From Paenibacillus sp. BK033 (GTDB lineage: Bacteria > Bacillota > Bacilli > Paenibacillales > Paenibacillaceae): a DNA stretch of 64,000 nt. The stretch covers positions 1,188,357-1,252,356 of the forward strand of contig NZ_SLVP01000002.1 of assembly GCF_004345425.1 (NCBI RefSeq). The letters run 5' to 3'. This document shows positions 18,430-26,384 of this stretch, piece by piece (the first letter of the stretch is position 1; each line of letters opens with the position of its first letter). Both the position numbers and the translations under genes were made by a program. The notes under the pieces are model-generated. The model was not told where the DNA came from and ran no database searches. It saw only the letters and a list, made by a program, of their open reading frames with translations.

Positions 18430-18782
18430 GAAAAAGTGCCTCCCTTTAATCCTTACTAAATCTATAGGCTATATTCTATATCGTATCAGATTTTCACTTT
18501 GTTGCAAAGTGGAATAAAGTATTTTTCTTTAATTTTTTGGCGCATTGGTTTTAGGTAAGGAGAATAAGCAATCGCACGTCATTAAGGAAGTATAATTCCA
18601 TTTTAGGAATAAGTGGGGTGTGGCACAACAATCACGCAGGAAGTTCACGACGGGTTCATATCGGTATTGGAGGCTCAATAACAAGCGAAAAAGGACGGCA
18701 CGAGTAATCACCTCGATGGCGTCCTTTTTCTTCATTATGGCTTCATAAAACCTCTTCCCAAACCGTGACACACAGCAGAATA
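18430..18782. other. Intergenic region between alpha/beta hydrolase and cysD
   Basis: Holds the cysD upstream region (AT-rich tract 18440-18510) and a terminator at 18687-18732. An 85-codon open frame on the minus strand has no ribosome site and overlaps the hairpin; no gene is supported. Confidence 0.5.
18687..18732 (-). terminator. Terminator after alpha/beta hydrolase
   Basis: 11-bp outer stem (GAAAAAGGACG with CGTCCTTTTTC) plus an inner CGAG/CTCG stem; A-rich and T-rich flanks let it act in both directions. Lies about 50 bases past the hydrolase stop. Confidence 0.75.
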
Positions 18783-19649
18783 TCAAGCACTTCGAACGTG
18801 ACGGACAAAATCACTCACGACTTTCACGAATTCCTCCGGGCTTTCAACATGGCTCATGTGGCCACCCGCTTCAAAGGTATGCAGCTGCGAATTGGGCATT
18901 TTATCGTCCATCTCCGCGGCCCATCGCGGGCCGCAGTTGAAATCATGTTCGCCGACCAAGATAAGAGTCGGTACGTCAATCGCATCTAAAACCTCCCTTG
19001 CATCCCACGTATGCGGATTACGAGGAACAAGGTAAAAATCCAAATTGTCTCTCCACTCCTCGAACTCCTTGGGCAGATTCCAATAATTTCCGAAAAATGC
19101 GGGTAACAACCGCCCCAACAGTTCTAGGAACGACTCTTTGTCCTGTGCTGCTCCCGCTCCTAAGTCCATCCATGCCTGACACGCAGCCTGAGCTTCCGGA
19201 CGATCCGGCCAACGCTCCGCATAGAGCTTGATTTGCCGAGTCTGCTCCATTCCAAGCTCCGGCACCATGCATGGTGCACTGCTATGGAGAATGAGTCCTC
19301 CGAGCTCATTGGGATAATCTAAAGCATATTGAATTCCCGCAAAGCCTCCATGCGAATGACCCAAGAAGCAGGGCTTCTCAGCCCCGATGTGCTCAGCTAT
19401 CTTATGCGCGAAATAGGCGTACCGCGGCATGCTGTAATCCCCGTCCTGCAACAATCCCGAATCTCCCGTTCCTATAGGCTCGATATAAACAACTGTCATC
19501 GTTTGTTCAAGCAGCGGCATGCGCATGTAATTCCAGTTGAAGCCGGGACCGCCTGGATGGACCAGACAAACCGGCCCTTTGCCGGCGATGTGAAAGCTTT
19601 GCACTACTCCGTCAATCGAAATTTTATAGTGTCTCAGTGTCGTCGTCAT
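18783..19649 (-). CDS. Alpha/beta hydrolase, proline-iminopeptidase-like
   Basis: 288 residues from the ATG at 19649 (MTTTLRHYKI), chosen because GGAGAG lies 7 bases before it; an ATG five codons upstream overlaps that site. HPGGPG (31-36) is the oxyanion motif of S33 peptidase-type hydrolases, GHSHGG (Ser99) the nucleophile elbow, and GEHDFN and GGHMSHVE hold the probable acid and histidine. It lacks a signal peptide. The promoter carries the shared TetR operator, so it is likely co-regulated with the SDR and GNAT genes. Substrate unknown: either small-molecule ester or N-terminal proline peptide. Confidence 0.85.
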   Translation of the reverse strand: MTTTLRHYKISIDGVVQSFHIAGKGPVCLVHPGGPGFNWNYMRMPLLEQTMTVVYIEPIGTGDSGLLQDGDYSMPRYAYFAHKIAEHIGAEKPCFLGHSHGGFAGIQYALDYPNELGGLILHSSAPCMVPELGMEQTRQIKLYAERWPDRPEAQAACQAWMDLGAGAAQDKESFLELLGRLLPAFFGNYWNLPKEFEEWRDNLDFYLVPRNPHTWDAREVLDAIDVPTLILVGEHDFNCGPRWAAEMDDKMPNSQLHTFEAGGHMSHVESPEEFVKVVSDFVRHVRSA

Positions 19650-19718
19650 AGCGTAGCTCTCCATTCTTAAATAGCGTACTTACGGCATCCTCTTTCACGC
19701 CGACTTTACCTGCGCGTA

Positions 19719-19766
19719 ATGAGATCGATCATTCTCATAATAAGAACTCCTTCAATGTTTTGTCAA
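19719..19766 (-). promoter_or_regulatory. Hydrolase promoter with TetR-type operator
   Basis: Minus-strand promoter TTGACA - 18 bp - TATTAT; the operator ATGAGATCGATCATTCTCAT (19719-19738) begins inside the -10 and covers the expected start site, a repressor arrangement. About 24 of 26 bases spanning operator and -10 recur exactly at 21463-21486. Confidence 0.7.
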
Positions 19767-19921
19767 CGAATCTATACCAATCTTCATATTTCATATTTTT
19801 TTCCTGTCAGTACTTTCAAGCTTAAACAACTGTATAAGAGACAATGACTTGAGATTTATTCATGATCATATTTTACCGATTGTTCTCAATGTGATAAAAT
19901 CGCAATGAAGAGGTGAAAACG

Positions 19922-20500
19922 ATGACAAGAAATAAAGAGTTCGATGAAAACGAAGTGCTTCTAAAGGCAATGCATTTATTTTGGGAAAAGGGTTATGAAA
20001 AGACCTCGCTTCAGGACCTTGTTACGCATATGGGAATACATCGCAGAAGCATGTATGCCACCTTTGGCGATAAACATAGCCTCTTTGTAAAGACGCTGGA
20101 ACTATACGAGAAACAAAAGATAGCAACTATTCAAGCAGAAGTAGCAAGAGGTCGTTCGGCGAAACAAACCATACGTTTCCTCTTTGATTATCTGATTGAG
20201 GTGAATGACGGTCGGCCGTTAGGCTGCTTATTTGTAAATTCTGTGACCGAACTGGCTTTGAGGGATCCGGAAGTACGCGAAATAACAAACGAAGGTTTTT
20301 ATAACTCGGAGAAAGTTCTGGTTGAGCTCATACAAAAAGGTCAGGAGTCGGGCGAGATTCCGATTGATAAGGATGCAAAAATACTTGCAGCTAGTTTGCA
20401 GACAACGCTGATCGGATTAAGAGTATTAGTTCGAACCTATGCGGATAAAAAGAAGCTGCATCAAATAGCCGATGCTTCCATATCGATGCTTGACGCTTGA
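19922..20500 (+). CDS. TetR/AcrR family transcriptional regulator
   Basis: 192 residues from the ATG at 19922 (MTRNKEFDEN), with AGAGGTG in front; the GTG nine bases upstream is part of that site. The N-terminal helix-turn-helix LFWEKGYEKTSLQDLVTHMGIHRRSMYATFGDK is typical of the family, with a C-terminal ligand-binding helical domain. The gene is divergent from the alpha/beta hydrolase. A degenerate half-site (TTGTTCTC) lies about 40 bases upstream, so autoregulation is possible. It is the best candidate for the protein that binds the three operators listed here. Confidence 0.9.
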   Translation: MTRNKEFDENEVLLKAMHLFWEKGYEKTSLQDLVTHMGIHRRSMYATFGDKHSLFVKTLELYEKQKIATIQAEVARGRSAKQTIRFLFDYLIEVNDGRPLGCLFVNSVTELALRDPEVREITNEGFYNSEKVLVELIQKGQESGEIPIDKDAKILAASLQTTLIGLRVLVRTYADKKKLHQIADASISMLDA

Positions 20501-20558
20501 AAAATGCTCGAAAATGATCGTTGGCACAGCTTCGGAACCGCAGTTAAATCGGAGCTTT

Positions 20559-21350
20559 CTACATGTTTTGTGATACGAATAAATTTATCGTCAGCTCTTC
20601 CTCAAATCCATGTTTGCGGTAAATGGTCTGTCCCATCGAACTAGCCTGTAAAACGGCCAACGTTGCCCCCGCGGCCTGCATGTCGTGCAAAGCTTGACCT
20701 ACGATCGCGCCGCCGATACCTCTTGCACGGAATTCCTTTAATGTCGCAACCATGTATAGGCCTGTCACTTCACCCGTGCGGAACGTCATAGCCGTTCCTG
20801 CGGGTTCATCATCCGAATAGGCCAGATAATACTGCATTCGTCCCTCCGGATCAAGTGCAAATGCTTGGGTAAAGCGTTTGGCCAATTCGTCCGGCAGGCT
20901 GTATTCTGCCACGAACACCCGCTTGAACCTCTCAAATTCTTCATCGCTTTGAACGATTACGATTTTTAATCCCGAACCATTAGCTTGGTTAATTGCTTTC
21001 TCTTTAAGATTAACCGCCATGCCGGACATGGTACCGCCAAATAGGAATCCGTTAGCTTTCAGCGTTTCGTTAACGACTTCGTCCTGCGTATGGGAATAGG
21101 TATGCCAGACGCAAGTTGCGCCACGTTCCCGATAGGAATCGATAATGGTTTGCATCTGCCTGATTGCATTGAGCTTATCGTAATCATGCGCATTATAATG
21201 AAACACGCGATTAAAAATCGTTAACGGTAATGCAGATTCCATTCTTGCGCAGTTATCGTCACGAGAAAAAGTCGTGTAGGGACTGTTGCCGCTCAAGCGT
21301 TCAAACGTTTGGATCATGTTTTCCAAGATGGCTTCCTTTTTATTTATCAT
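20559..21350 (-). CDS. GNAT family N-acetyltransferase
   Basis: 263 residues. The C-terminal half is a GNAT fold with the acetyl-CoA loop EFRARGIGGAIV (R/Q-x-x-G-x-G) and a closing YRKHGFEEE strand; the N-terminal half (1-125) is an extra domain often seen in Firmicute GNATs of unknown substrate. GGAGGG lies about 11 bases before ATG. Its promoter at 21481-21510 carries the same operator as the alpha/beta hydrolase, which places it in the TetR regulon, perhaps for modifying a toxic compound. Acceptor not predictable. Confidence 0.85.
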   Translation of the reverse strand: MINKKEAILENMIQTFERLSGNSPYTTFSRDDNCARMESALPLTIFNRVFHYNAHDYDKLNAIRQMQTIIDSYRERGATCVWHTYSHTQDEVVNETLKANGFLFGGTMSGMAVNLKEKAINQANGSGLKIVIVQSDEEFERFKRVFVAEYSLPDELAKRFTQAFALDPEGRMQYYLAYSDDEPAGTAMTFRTGEVTGLYMVATLKEFRARGIGGAIVGQALHDMQAAGATLAVLQASSMGQTIYRKHGFEEELTINLFVSQNM

Positions 21351-21462
21351 CTTCCCTTTCCCTCCTTAAGCCAAAACGTTGGACATAGTAAGGTATGTGG
21401 AATGCCGCGGCGGAGCGCTATCCCACTCTCCTCTTTGTTGTCGATTTTTCACCTGCGCAGGA

Positions 21463-21510
21463 ATGAGATCGATCATTCTCATAATAGGAGCTATTTCTAC
21501 GTTCTGTCAA
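21463..21510 (-). promoter_or_regulatory. GNAT promoter with TetR-type operator
   Basis: TTGACA - 18 bp - TATTAT on the minus strand with operator ATGAGATCGATCATTCTCAT at 21463-21482, the same layout and operator sequence as in front of the alpha/beta hydrolase; it lies about 115 bp before the GNAT start. Confidence 0.7.
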
Positions 21511-21625
21511 CGGGTCTGCAATTAAAGGCGGCATAGACGAAAAGAAACCACATGGAGTTGTTACACCCGCATGTGGCACATGTATATTTTGCGTAATCAC
21601 ACTGAAGATAATTTAGATTGCAGCC

Positions 21626-23083
21626 TCAGTCAACATGAATTCGGAAGACTACGGGATACGGGCTGCGCACCTCTCTCGTTCGGATAACCAACGCCTCTTC
21701 GGTCCTTTCCCATACCGGCTTCTCCTCAAACCCTAACGCATCGATTTCGCGGATGAGGCCGTGAAAAAGGTGCGCCCGCTCCTTCAACGTTTTGATCTTC
21801 ACGATCCCATCATCCGGATAAGAGAGAACATGCGCATACAAAACGCTCCCCTTCATCGTGAACCGGATGTCTTCGCCGGTGAACAGCTTGGCCTTTCCGT
21901 CCGTGAACTGTCCTTCCTCCACTACCGTAGGCCCTTCGCCGAACGTTCGCCAGAATGTCGTGCCGTAGATCGCCTCACCATTCGTCTTCAGCCAGCCGCC
22001 GATATCGAGAAGAATGCGCCGGTCGCCTTCCGGAATCGTACCGTCGGCTTTGGGGCCAACATTGAGCAGCAGGTTGCCGTTCTTGCTCACGACATCGACG
22101 AGATCCTGAATAATCTCTACCGAAGATTTGTAATCCATTCCCTCGACATGGCACCAAGAGTTTCGCGCCGCAGCGGTGTCGGTCTGCCAATAGAACGGCT
22201 GCAGATCGGCGAACTGGCCTCGTTCGATATCAAGTACCGCGGAGCCGAACTTGAAAGCATCGTGCTTGTAATTGATAATGCCTTGATATCCCCATTCGGC
22301 TGCGCGATTGTAATAGTACGCGGCGAATTTCTTGAGATAAGGCTTAAAGGCTGCCGTATGAATCCACCAATCGAAATAAAAGATTCTAGGCTTGTAACGG
22401 TCGACCAGCTCGCAGCACCTCAGCAGCCAATCCTCCAAATATTCCTTGCTCGGCGGGGAACCGAACAAATCCTGATGATCCGGTTCCGGCATCGAAGGCC
22501 AGTAGAAATCGCCGCATGCAAGCGGTTCGCGGATATCCGACTCGAAGGCTTTGCCATGCGACATGAAGAACCAATGCTCTGCCCGGTGAGACGACACGGA
22601 AAACACTAACCCCCGTGCCTCAAATGCCGATTTGAGTTCGGCCAGCACATCTCGCTCCGGTCCCATCTCGAATGCGTTGAATCTGGACACCTCGCTCTTG
22701 TACATCTGAAAGCCGTCATGATGTTCTGCAACCGGCATCACGTAGCGTGCTCCCGCTTGCTCGAACAATTCGGCCCACTCGTCCGCATGAAACTTCTCCG
22801 CCTTGAACATCGGGATAAAATCCTTGTAGCCGAATGTTTGATGGTCGCCGTACGTCGCGCGGTGATGATCAAATTCCCGCGTGCCTTGGATGTACATATT
22901 ACGCGGGTACCACTCATTGGCGAAAGCCGGTACGGCGTAAACGCCCCAGTGGATGAAAATGCCGAATTTCGCGTCCTTGTACCATTCGGGAACACGGAAA
23001 CCGCTGAGCGAATCCCAGTCGTCGCTGAAGCTTCCCGATGCGACCTCCTCGTCAATCCGTTTTAAATATTCATTTCTATCCAT
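21626..23083 (-). CDS. GH29 alpha-L-fucosidase
   Basis: 485 residues from the ATG at 23083 (MDRNEYLKRID), preceded by AAGGAGTG. The N-terminal TIM barrel begins with WYKDAKFGIFIHWGVYAVPAF, followed by AEHHDGF, RPRIFYFDWW-type nucleophile strand (Asp about 238) and NLLLNVGPKADGTIP, all hallmarks of GH29. A beta domain forms the last ~90 residues. No signal peptide, so it is cytoplasmic and would hydrolyse fucosylated oligosaccharides after import. It is divergent from an AraC regulator 123 bp away, its likely controller. Acid/base residue not assigned. Confidence 0.9.
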   Translation of the reverse strand: MDRNEYLKRIDEEVASGSFSDDWDSLSGFRVPEWYKDAKFGIFIHWGVYAVPAFANEWYPRNMYIQGTREFDHHRATYGDHQTFGYKDFIPMFKAEKFHADEWAELFEQAGARYVMPVAEHHDGFQMYKSEVSRFNAFEMGPERDVLAELKSAFEARGLVFSVSSHRAEHWFFMSHGKAFESDIREPLACGDFYWPSMPEPDHQDLFGSPPSKEYLEDWLLRCCELVDRYKPRIFYFDWWIHTAAFKPYLKKFAAYYYNRAAEWGYQGIINYKHDAFKFGSAVLDIERGQFADLQPFYWQTDTAAARNSWCHVEGMDYKSSVEIIQDLVDVVSKNGNLLLNVGPKADGTIPEGDRRILLDIGGWLKTNGEAIYGTTFWRTFGEGPTVVEEGQFTDGKAKLFTGEDIRFTMKGSVLYAHVLSYPDDGIVKIKTLKERAHLFHGLIREIDALGFEEKPVWERTEEALVIRTREVRSPYPVVFRIHVD

Positions 23084-23206
23084 CCTTACACTCCTTCCGC
23101 GTGTGCTATAATCCAATCATAGCGAGCCGTTATAGCTCGGGATACGGGTAAATGCGACGTCCATTAGGACAAAGATGTCGCAATAGCGCAGCTAGGAGGA
23201 CAGCGG

Positions 23207-24145
23207 ATGGGGCATCCGATGATTCAATTAGATAATCTGGATCTTAAGATTATGCTTGGGAAGCTTGTGTTGAACGTACTCTATATAAAATCCGGGTTCT
23301 TCTACCATTCCATGCCCGAACATCGTCACAGCAACGGCAGTTATGAGCTCCATTACATTCCGTCCGGCCACGGAAGCCTGGTTGCGGAAGGAAGAGAATT
23401 CCCGCTTTCGCCCGGCAGCTTGTACATGACCGGACCGGGTGTCAAGCACGAGCAGATTACGGATCCGTCAGACCCGATGTTCGAGTATTGCATTTTCTTC
23501 GAGGCGCTCCCGAGCGGCCGCCATCACCATGAACGGTTGCACGGAAGAAGCGGAGACGATTCCGAGGATGTCTGCGAAATCGCGCGATTATTCTTGAACA
23601 CGCCATTCTGGATTGGACAGGATAACCAGCAATTGCAGCTTGTCTTCGAGAAGCTGGCTTGGGAAATAAACGCCCGCGCGATAGGTTACCGGCGCTGCAT
23701 AACGATTCTACTAGAGCAGACGGTCTTCGGACTGGTTCGGAATTATACGAACAATCGGCCAACGCTGCAGACTGAACCCTTGAAGACGTTGGACGATAAA
23801 CGAATGGTGTTGATCGAGAACAACCTCTTGTACAACTATAAGCATATCACGATAAAAACGCTTGCCGGTCAGCTCGGCCTTAGCATCAGGCAGACCGAAC
23901 GTGCGGTTCGCAAGCAATACGGAATGTCCCTGCGGGATAAGCTGCAAGAAGCCCGGCTGCAGGAAGCAGCTCGCTTGCTTGATGCAACCTTGCTCACGAT
24001 TGGGGCAATAGCCGAACAAGTGGGATACCATACTCCCGAGTCGTTTACTTCGCATTTTAAAAAATGGCACGGAGTTACACCAAGCGCTTATCGGGCACGG
24101 CTGGCAAGAACAAATCCCGTCTCTCCGGCAGAGGAAAATCGTTGA
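23207..24145 (+). CDS. AraC family regulator beside the GH29 gene
   Basis: 312 residues with AGGAGGA six bases before ATG. N-terminal cupin sensor (PEHRHSNGSYELHYIPSGHG, then FPLSPGSLYMTGPGVKHEQ) and C-terminal AraC double helix-turn-helix (about 205-300) with TIGAIAEQVGYHTPESFTSHFKKWHGVTPSAYR. Probably senses a sugar and activates the divergent fucosidase. Ends before a strong terminator. Confidence 0.92.
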   Translation: MGHPMIQLDNLDLKIMLGKLVLNVLYIKSGFFYHSMPEHRHSNGSYELHYIPSGHGSLVAEGREFPLSPGSLYMTGPGVKHEQITDPSDPMFEYCIFFEALPSGRHHHERLHGRSGDDSEDVCEIARLFLNTPFWIGQDNQQLQLVFEKLAWEINARAIGYRRCITILLEQTVFGLVRNYTNNRPTLQTEPLKTLDDKRMVLIENNLLYNYKHITIKTLAGQLGLSIRQTERAVRKQYGMSLRDKLQEARLQEAARLLDATLLTIGAIAEQVGYHTPESFTSHFKKWHGVTPSAYRARLARTNPVSPAEENR

Positions 24146-24150
24146 AAGAA

Positions 24151-24188
24151 AGACAGCTGCCGATCGCTTGTCGGCAGCTGTCTTGTTG
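24151..24188 (+). terminator. Terminator after AraC gene
   Basis: Perfect 13-bp stem AGACAGCTGCCGA/TCGGCAGCTGTCT with a 7-base loop followed by TTGTTGTTT. Confidence 0.85.
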
Positions 24189-24218
24189 TTTCAAGGTATG
24201 CAACTCTCCATTGTATAA

Positions 24219-25697
24219 CTATAAAGTTACCGTTTTCGTTGCAACTTCCTCTTGAAACGTCCGGTCATGCTCAACAAATACCATGGTTGGCTGAAAGCTT
24301 TTAATAAGCTCTTCAATTTGCATTCGCGAATAAACATCAATAAAGTTTAGCGGTTCATCCCAAATATATAAATGAGCTTTCTCGCATAAACTTTTAGCGA
24401 TAAGCAGCTTTTTCTTTTGCCCGCCAGAATAGTGGGATATATCTTTTTCGAACTGGACACGGTCAAAATCCATCTTTCGGAGAATGGATTTAAATTTCGG
24501 CTCATCAATCTGATGTTCTTCAATAAAATCAGACAGCGTCCCCTTTAAATGAGAGGTATCTTGCTGCACGTAAGAAATGACAAGACCGGTACCAAGGTTC
24601 AACGTACCTGTATGCCGGATTGGCATCCCTTGCATTAATTTTAGAATACTGCTTTTTCCGCTGCCATTCTTTCCTTCCAGCACGACTCGGTCTCCCGCTT
24701 CAACCTTAAAACTTATTGGTTTATTCACGAATTCACCATCATACCTAACGGACACGTCCGTTAACTGAAGGAGTTCCTTGGATTTGTATTCCAACGGCTC
24801 TAATTGCAAAGACTCCGTTTTTTCCACGTTTTTAAGCAGCGTTGACTTTTCTTCAATGGCTTTATTTTGCCTGGTCTCCAGGTTTTTTGCGCGCTTCATC
24901 ATTTTTGCGGCTTTATGTCCTACAAACCCCTTATCCAATTTAGAACCCGAATTCGTTGTGCCATTTTTAGTGGCTTCCACTTGATTCGACCAATTAGCGG
25001 AACGTTTCGAAGATTGTTGCAGCCTTCCAATATCCTTCTGCAAACGCTCATTCGTTTTTTCCTCATGCTCCTGCTGCCTGTCAAAATTCAGCTTCCAAGA
25101 GGAATAATTACCGCTTTGAACTTCTATATTCGCTCTGTTTATGGACAAGATATGGTCGACGCAGCCATCCAAAAAGTTCCTGTCATGCGAAATTAATATG
25201 AACCCTTTTTTGCTTTTTAAATATTTGGAAACCATCTTTCGAGCGTGGGTATCCAAATGATTGGTCGGCTCGTCAATCAATAAAAATTGCCCTTCGTTCA
25301 AGAAAAGCGCAGCCAGCAAAACCTTCGTTTGTTCCCCATTGGATAACGTTTCGAATGGCCTGTACATCACTTCGGCATCAACATCCAAATATGATATCTC
25401 CCGAAGAAACTCCCAATCCTCGGCTTGCGGACATATCTCTTCCAATATTTCATAGGTGAGCCTGCTTTTATCCTTAACCGGAAACGGAAAATAATTGAAT
25501 TCCACCGAAGAGACAATATGACCGCTATATTCATATTTCCCTAATAACAGATTGAAAAAGGTTGTTTTGCCTCGACCGTTGCGGCCGATAAAACCAAGCT
25601 TCCAATCCGTGTCTATTTGAAAGCTAACCTCTTCAAAAATAGGATCAAAGCTGCTGGGATATGAAAATGTCAGGTTCTGTACATGAATCATTGACAT
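24219..25697 (-). CDS. Lsa-like ABC-F ribosomal protection protein
   Basis: 492 residues from the ATG at 25697 (MSMIHVQNLTF), with AAAGGAGGAAC before it; a further in-frame ATG at 25751 lacks a good site. Two ABC domains: Walker A GRNGRGKT, signature LSNGEQ, Walker B LLIDEPTNHLD; then a long charged interdomain linker (about 190-300) that reaches the ribosomal exit-site region; second Walker A EGKNGSGKSS, signature YSGGQKKK and IWDEPLNFID. No membrane segments. The closest named group I recognise is Lsa (lincosamide, pleuromutilin, streptogramin A protection). An upstream leader with short reading frames and a terminator implies induction by ribosome-stalling drugs. Confidence 0.88.
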   Translation of the reverse strand: MSMIHVQNLTFSYPSSFDPIFEEVSFQIDTDWKLGFIGRNGRGKTTFFNLLLGKYEYSGHIVSSVEFNYFPFPVKDKSRLTYEILEEICPQAEDWEFLREISYLDVDAEVMYRPFETLSNGEQTKVLLAALFLNEGQFLLIDEPTNHLDTHARKMVSKYLKSKKGFILISHDRNFLDGCVDHILSINRANIEVQSGNYSSWKLNFDRQQEHEEKTNERLQKDIGRLQQSSKRSANWSNQVEATKNGTTNSGSKLDKGFVGHKAAKMMKRAKNLETRQNKAIEEKSTLLKNVEKTESLQLEPLEYKSKELLQLTDVSVRYDGEFVNKPISFKVEAGDRVVLEGKNGSGKSSILKLMQGMPIRHTGTLNLGTGLVISYVQQDTSHLKGTLSDFIEEHQIDEPKFKSILRKMDFDRVQFEKDISHYSGGQKKKLLIAKSLCEKAHLYIWDEPLNFIDVYSRMQIEELIKSFQPTMVFVEHDRTFQEEVATKTVTL

Positions 25698-25763
25698 GGT
25701 AAGTTCCTCCTTTTTATAAACACGTTGCTTCTTTATAAAAAGTCGGCGCATATCCGTCTATTC

Positions 25764-25844
25764 TCATTTGCTCCGTATAAGTTTGATGGATACGATCCGA
25801 CCTATACGGAGTAAATCATGCGTGACAACCGTGTCTGTACTCAT
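25764..25844 (-). CDS. Leader peptide 2 of the ABC-F gene
   Basis: 26-codon frame, ATG at 25844, stop at 25764, with AAAGGAGG 7 bases upstream, as good as any in the window. It begins MSTDTVVTHDLLRIGR and ends SIKLIRSK. A perfect 9-bp inverted repeat CTCCGTATA/TATACGGAG lies inside the frame, so a stalled ribosome would change the fold in front of the ABC-F start 67 bases downstream. Inferred regulatory peptide; no database match claimed. Confidence 0.6.
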   Translation of the reverse strand: MSTDTVVTHDLLRIGRIVSIKLIRSK

Positions 25845-25867
25845 ATTCAACCTCCTTTGTTTCTTGC

Positions 25868-25910
25868 GTAAAAATAAAGAGCCGCAAGAAAGTTACCTTT
25901 CTTGCAGCTC
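25868..25910 (-). terminator. Attenuator terminator in ABC-F leader
   Basis: 14-bp stem GAGCCGCAAGAAAG/CTTTCTTGCAGCTC (one mismatch or G-T pair) with T-rich tail on the minus strand, located before leader peptide 2. The middle arm (25884-25892) can alternatively pair with GCAAGAAA encoded at 25860-25867, just before the AAAGGAGG site, giving a competing anti-terminator fold. Confidence 0.65.
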
Positions 25911-25939
25911 AAATTAACGAAAACAAAATCCGCCCCGTT

Positions 25940-26050
25940 TCACGGGATCGATCCTATCATTTGAGTGAAAAGAAGTAAGTCGCCTTCTTGCTTAACTAGA
26001 ATAAAACAACTGAAGTTATGTTTTATTATTCGTTTCATAGCAAGAAACAT
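25940..26050 (-). CDS. Possible leader peptide 1 upstream of the ABC-F terminator
   Basis: 36-codon frame starting at ATG 26050 after AAAAGGAT, opening MFLAMKRIIKHNFSCF and ending 30 bases before the terminator stem. An inverted repeat (AATAAAACA/TGTTTTATT) lies within it. Position upstream of an intrinsic terminator fits a stalling leader, but the coding status is inferred only. Confidence 0.35.
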   Translation of the reverse strand: MFLAMKRIIKHNFSCFILVKQEGDLLLFTQMIGSIP

Positions 26051-26164
26051 TACATTATCCTTTTCAACTCCCCTTGATTGTTAGACACAATTCTAGCATA
26101 CCAAGTTTCGCAGTTCAACTCGGCGGCATACAGGCATTATGATAATGCTCTCTTATAATCCTGT
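26051..26164. other. Upstream region of the ABC-F leader
   Basis: AT-rich, expected to hold the leader promoter on the minus strand; I could not settle on a convincing -35/-10 pair and see no gene. Confidence 0.4.
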
Positions 26165-26262
26165 GTCGAGTCGATTGGATTCGGAAGATAACCCTTCCGA
26201 TTACCGGCCCGTTATAAGGAGTGTCCGCTGACGGTAACTTCCGTTACGGAAACGGACTTAAC
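26165..26262 (-). pseudogene. Relic of the tail of a Big_2/FIMAH secreted protein
   Basis: Bases 26173-26222 resemble 763-812: both encode the ending LLITGR-stop and share the following downstream bases and hairpin remnants. Directly adjacent, 26227-26262 encodes VSVTEVTVSG, matching VPVTEVTVSG at the start of the Big_2 domain in the protein at 790-5715. The roughly 240 residues that should separate them are missing and the two pieces are out of frame, so this is a deleted, decayed copy. Confidence 0.65.
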
Positions 26263-26267
26263 CATAG

Positions 26268-26340
26268 TACTTGGCCGGCGGAATCAACGATATGAAATTT
26301 CCCGCCCCCTATTCTTCCATTCTTCGTAAATCGAAGCCCC
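26268..26340 (-). pseudogene. Relic of a histidine-kinase sensor domain
   Basis: About 65 bases match 11905-11970 inside the kinase at 10801-12615 at roughly three quarters identity by eye; the relic encodes ASIYEEWKNRG where the intact kinase has ASIYEEGKNKG, then shifts frame. It lies next to the FIMAH relic in the same relative orientation as in the intact locus. Confidence 0.55.
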
Positions 26341-26384
26341 AGGCGATGAAGCGACTCTTGGTAAAATCCCGGGTTCCATTCGCG

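Noticed and set aside
18529..18786. 85-codon minus-strand frame between cysD and the hydrolase
   Set aside because: Overlaps the terminator hairpin, lacks a ribosome site and resembles no protein.
21761..22609. 282-codon plus-strand frame
   Set aside because: Antisense to the GH29 gene; no domain.
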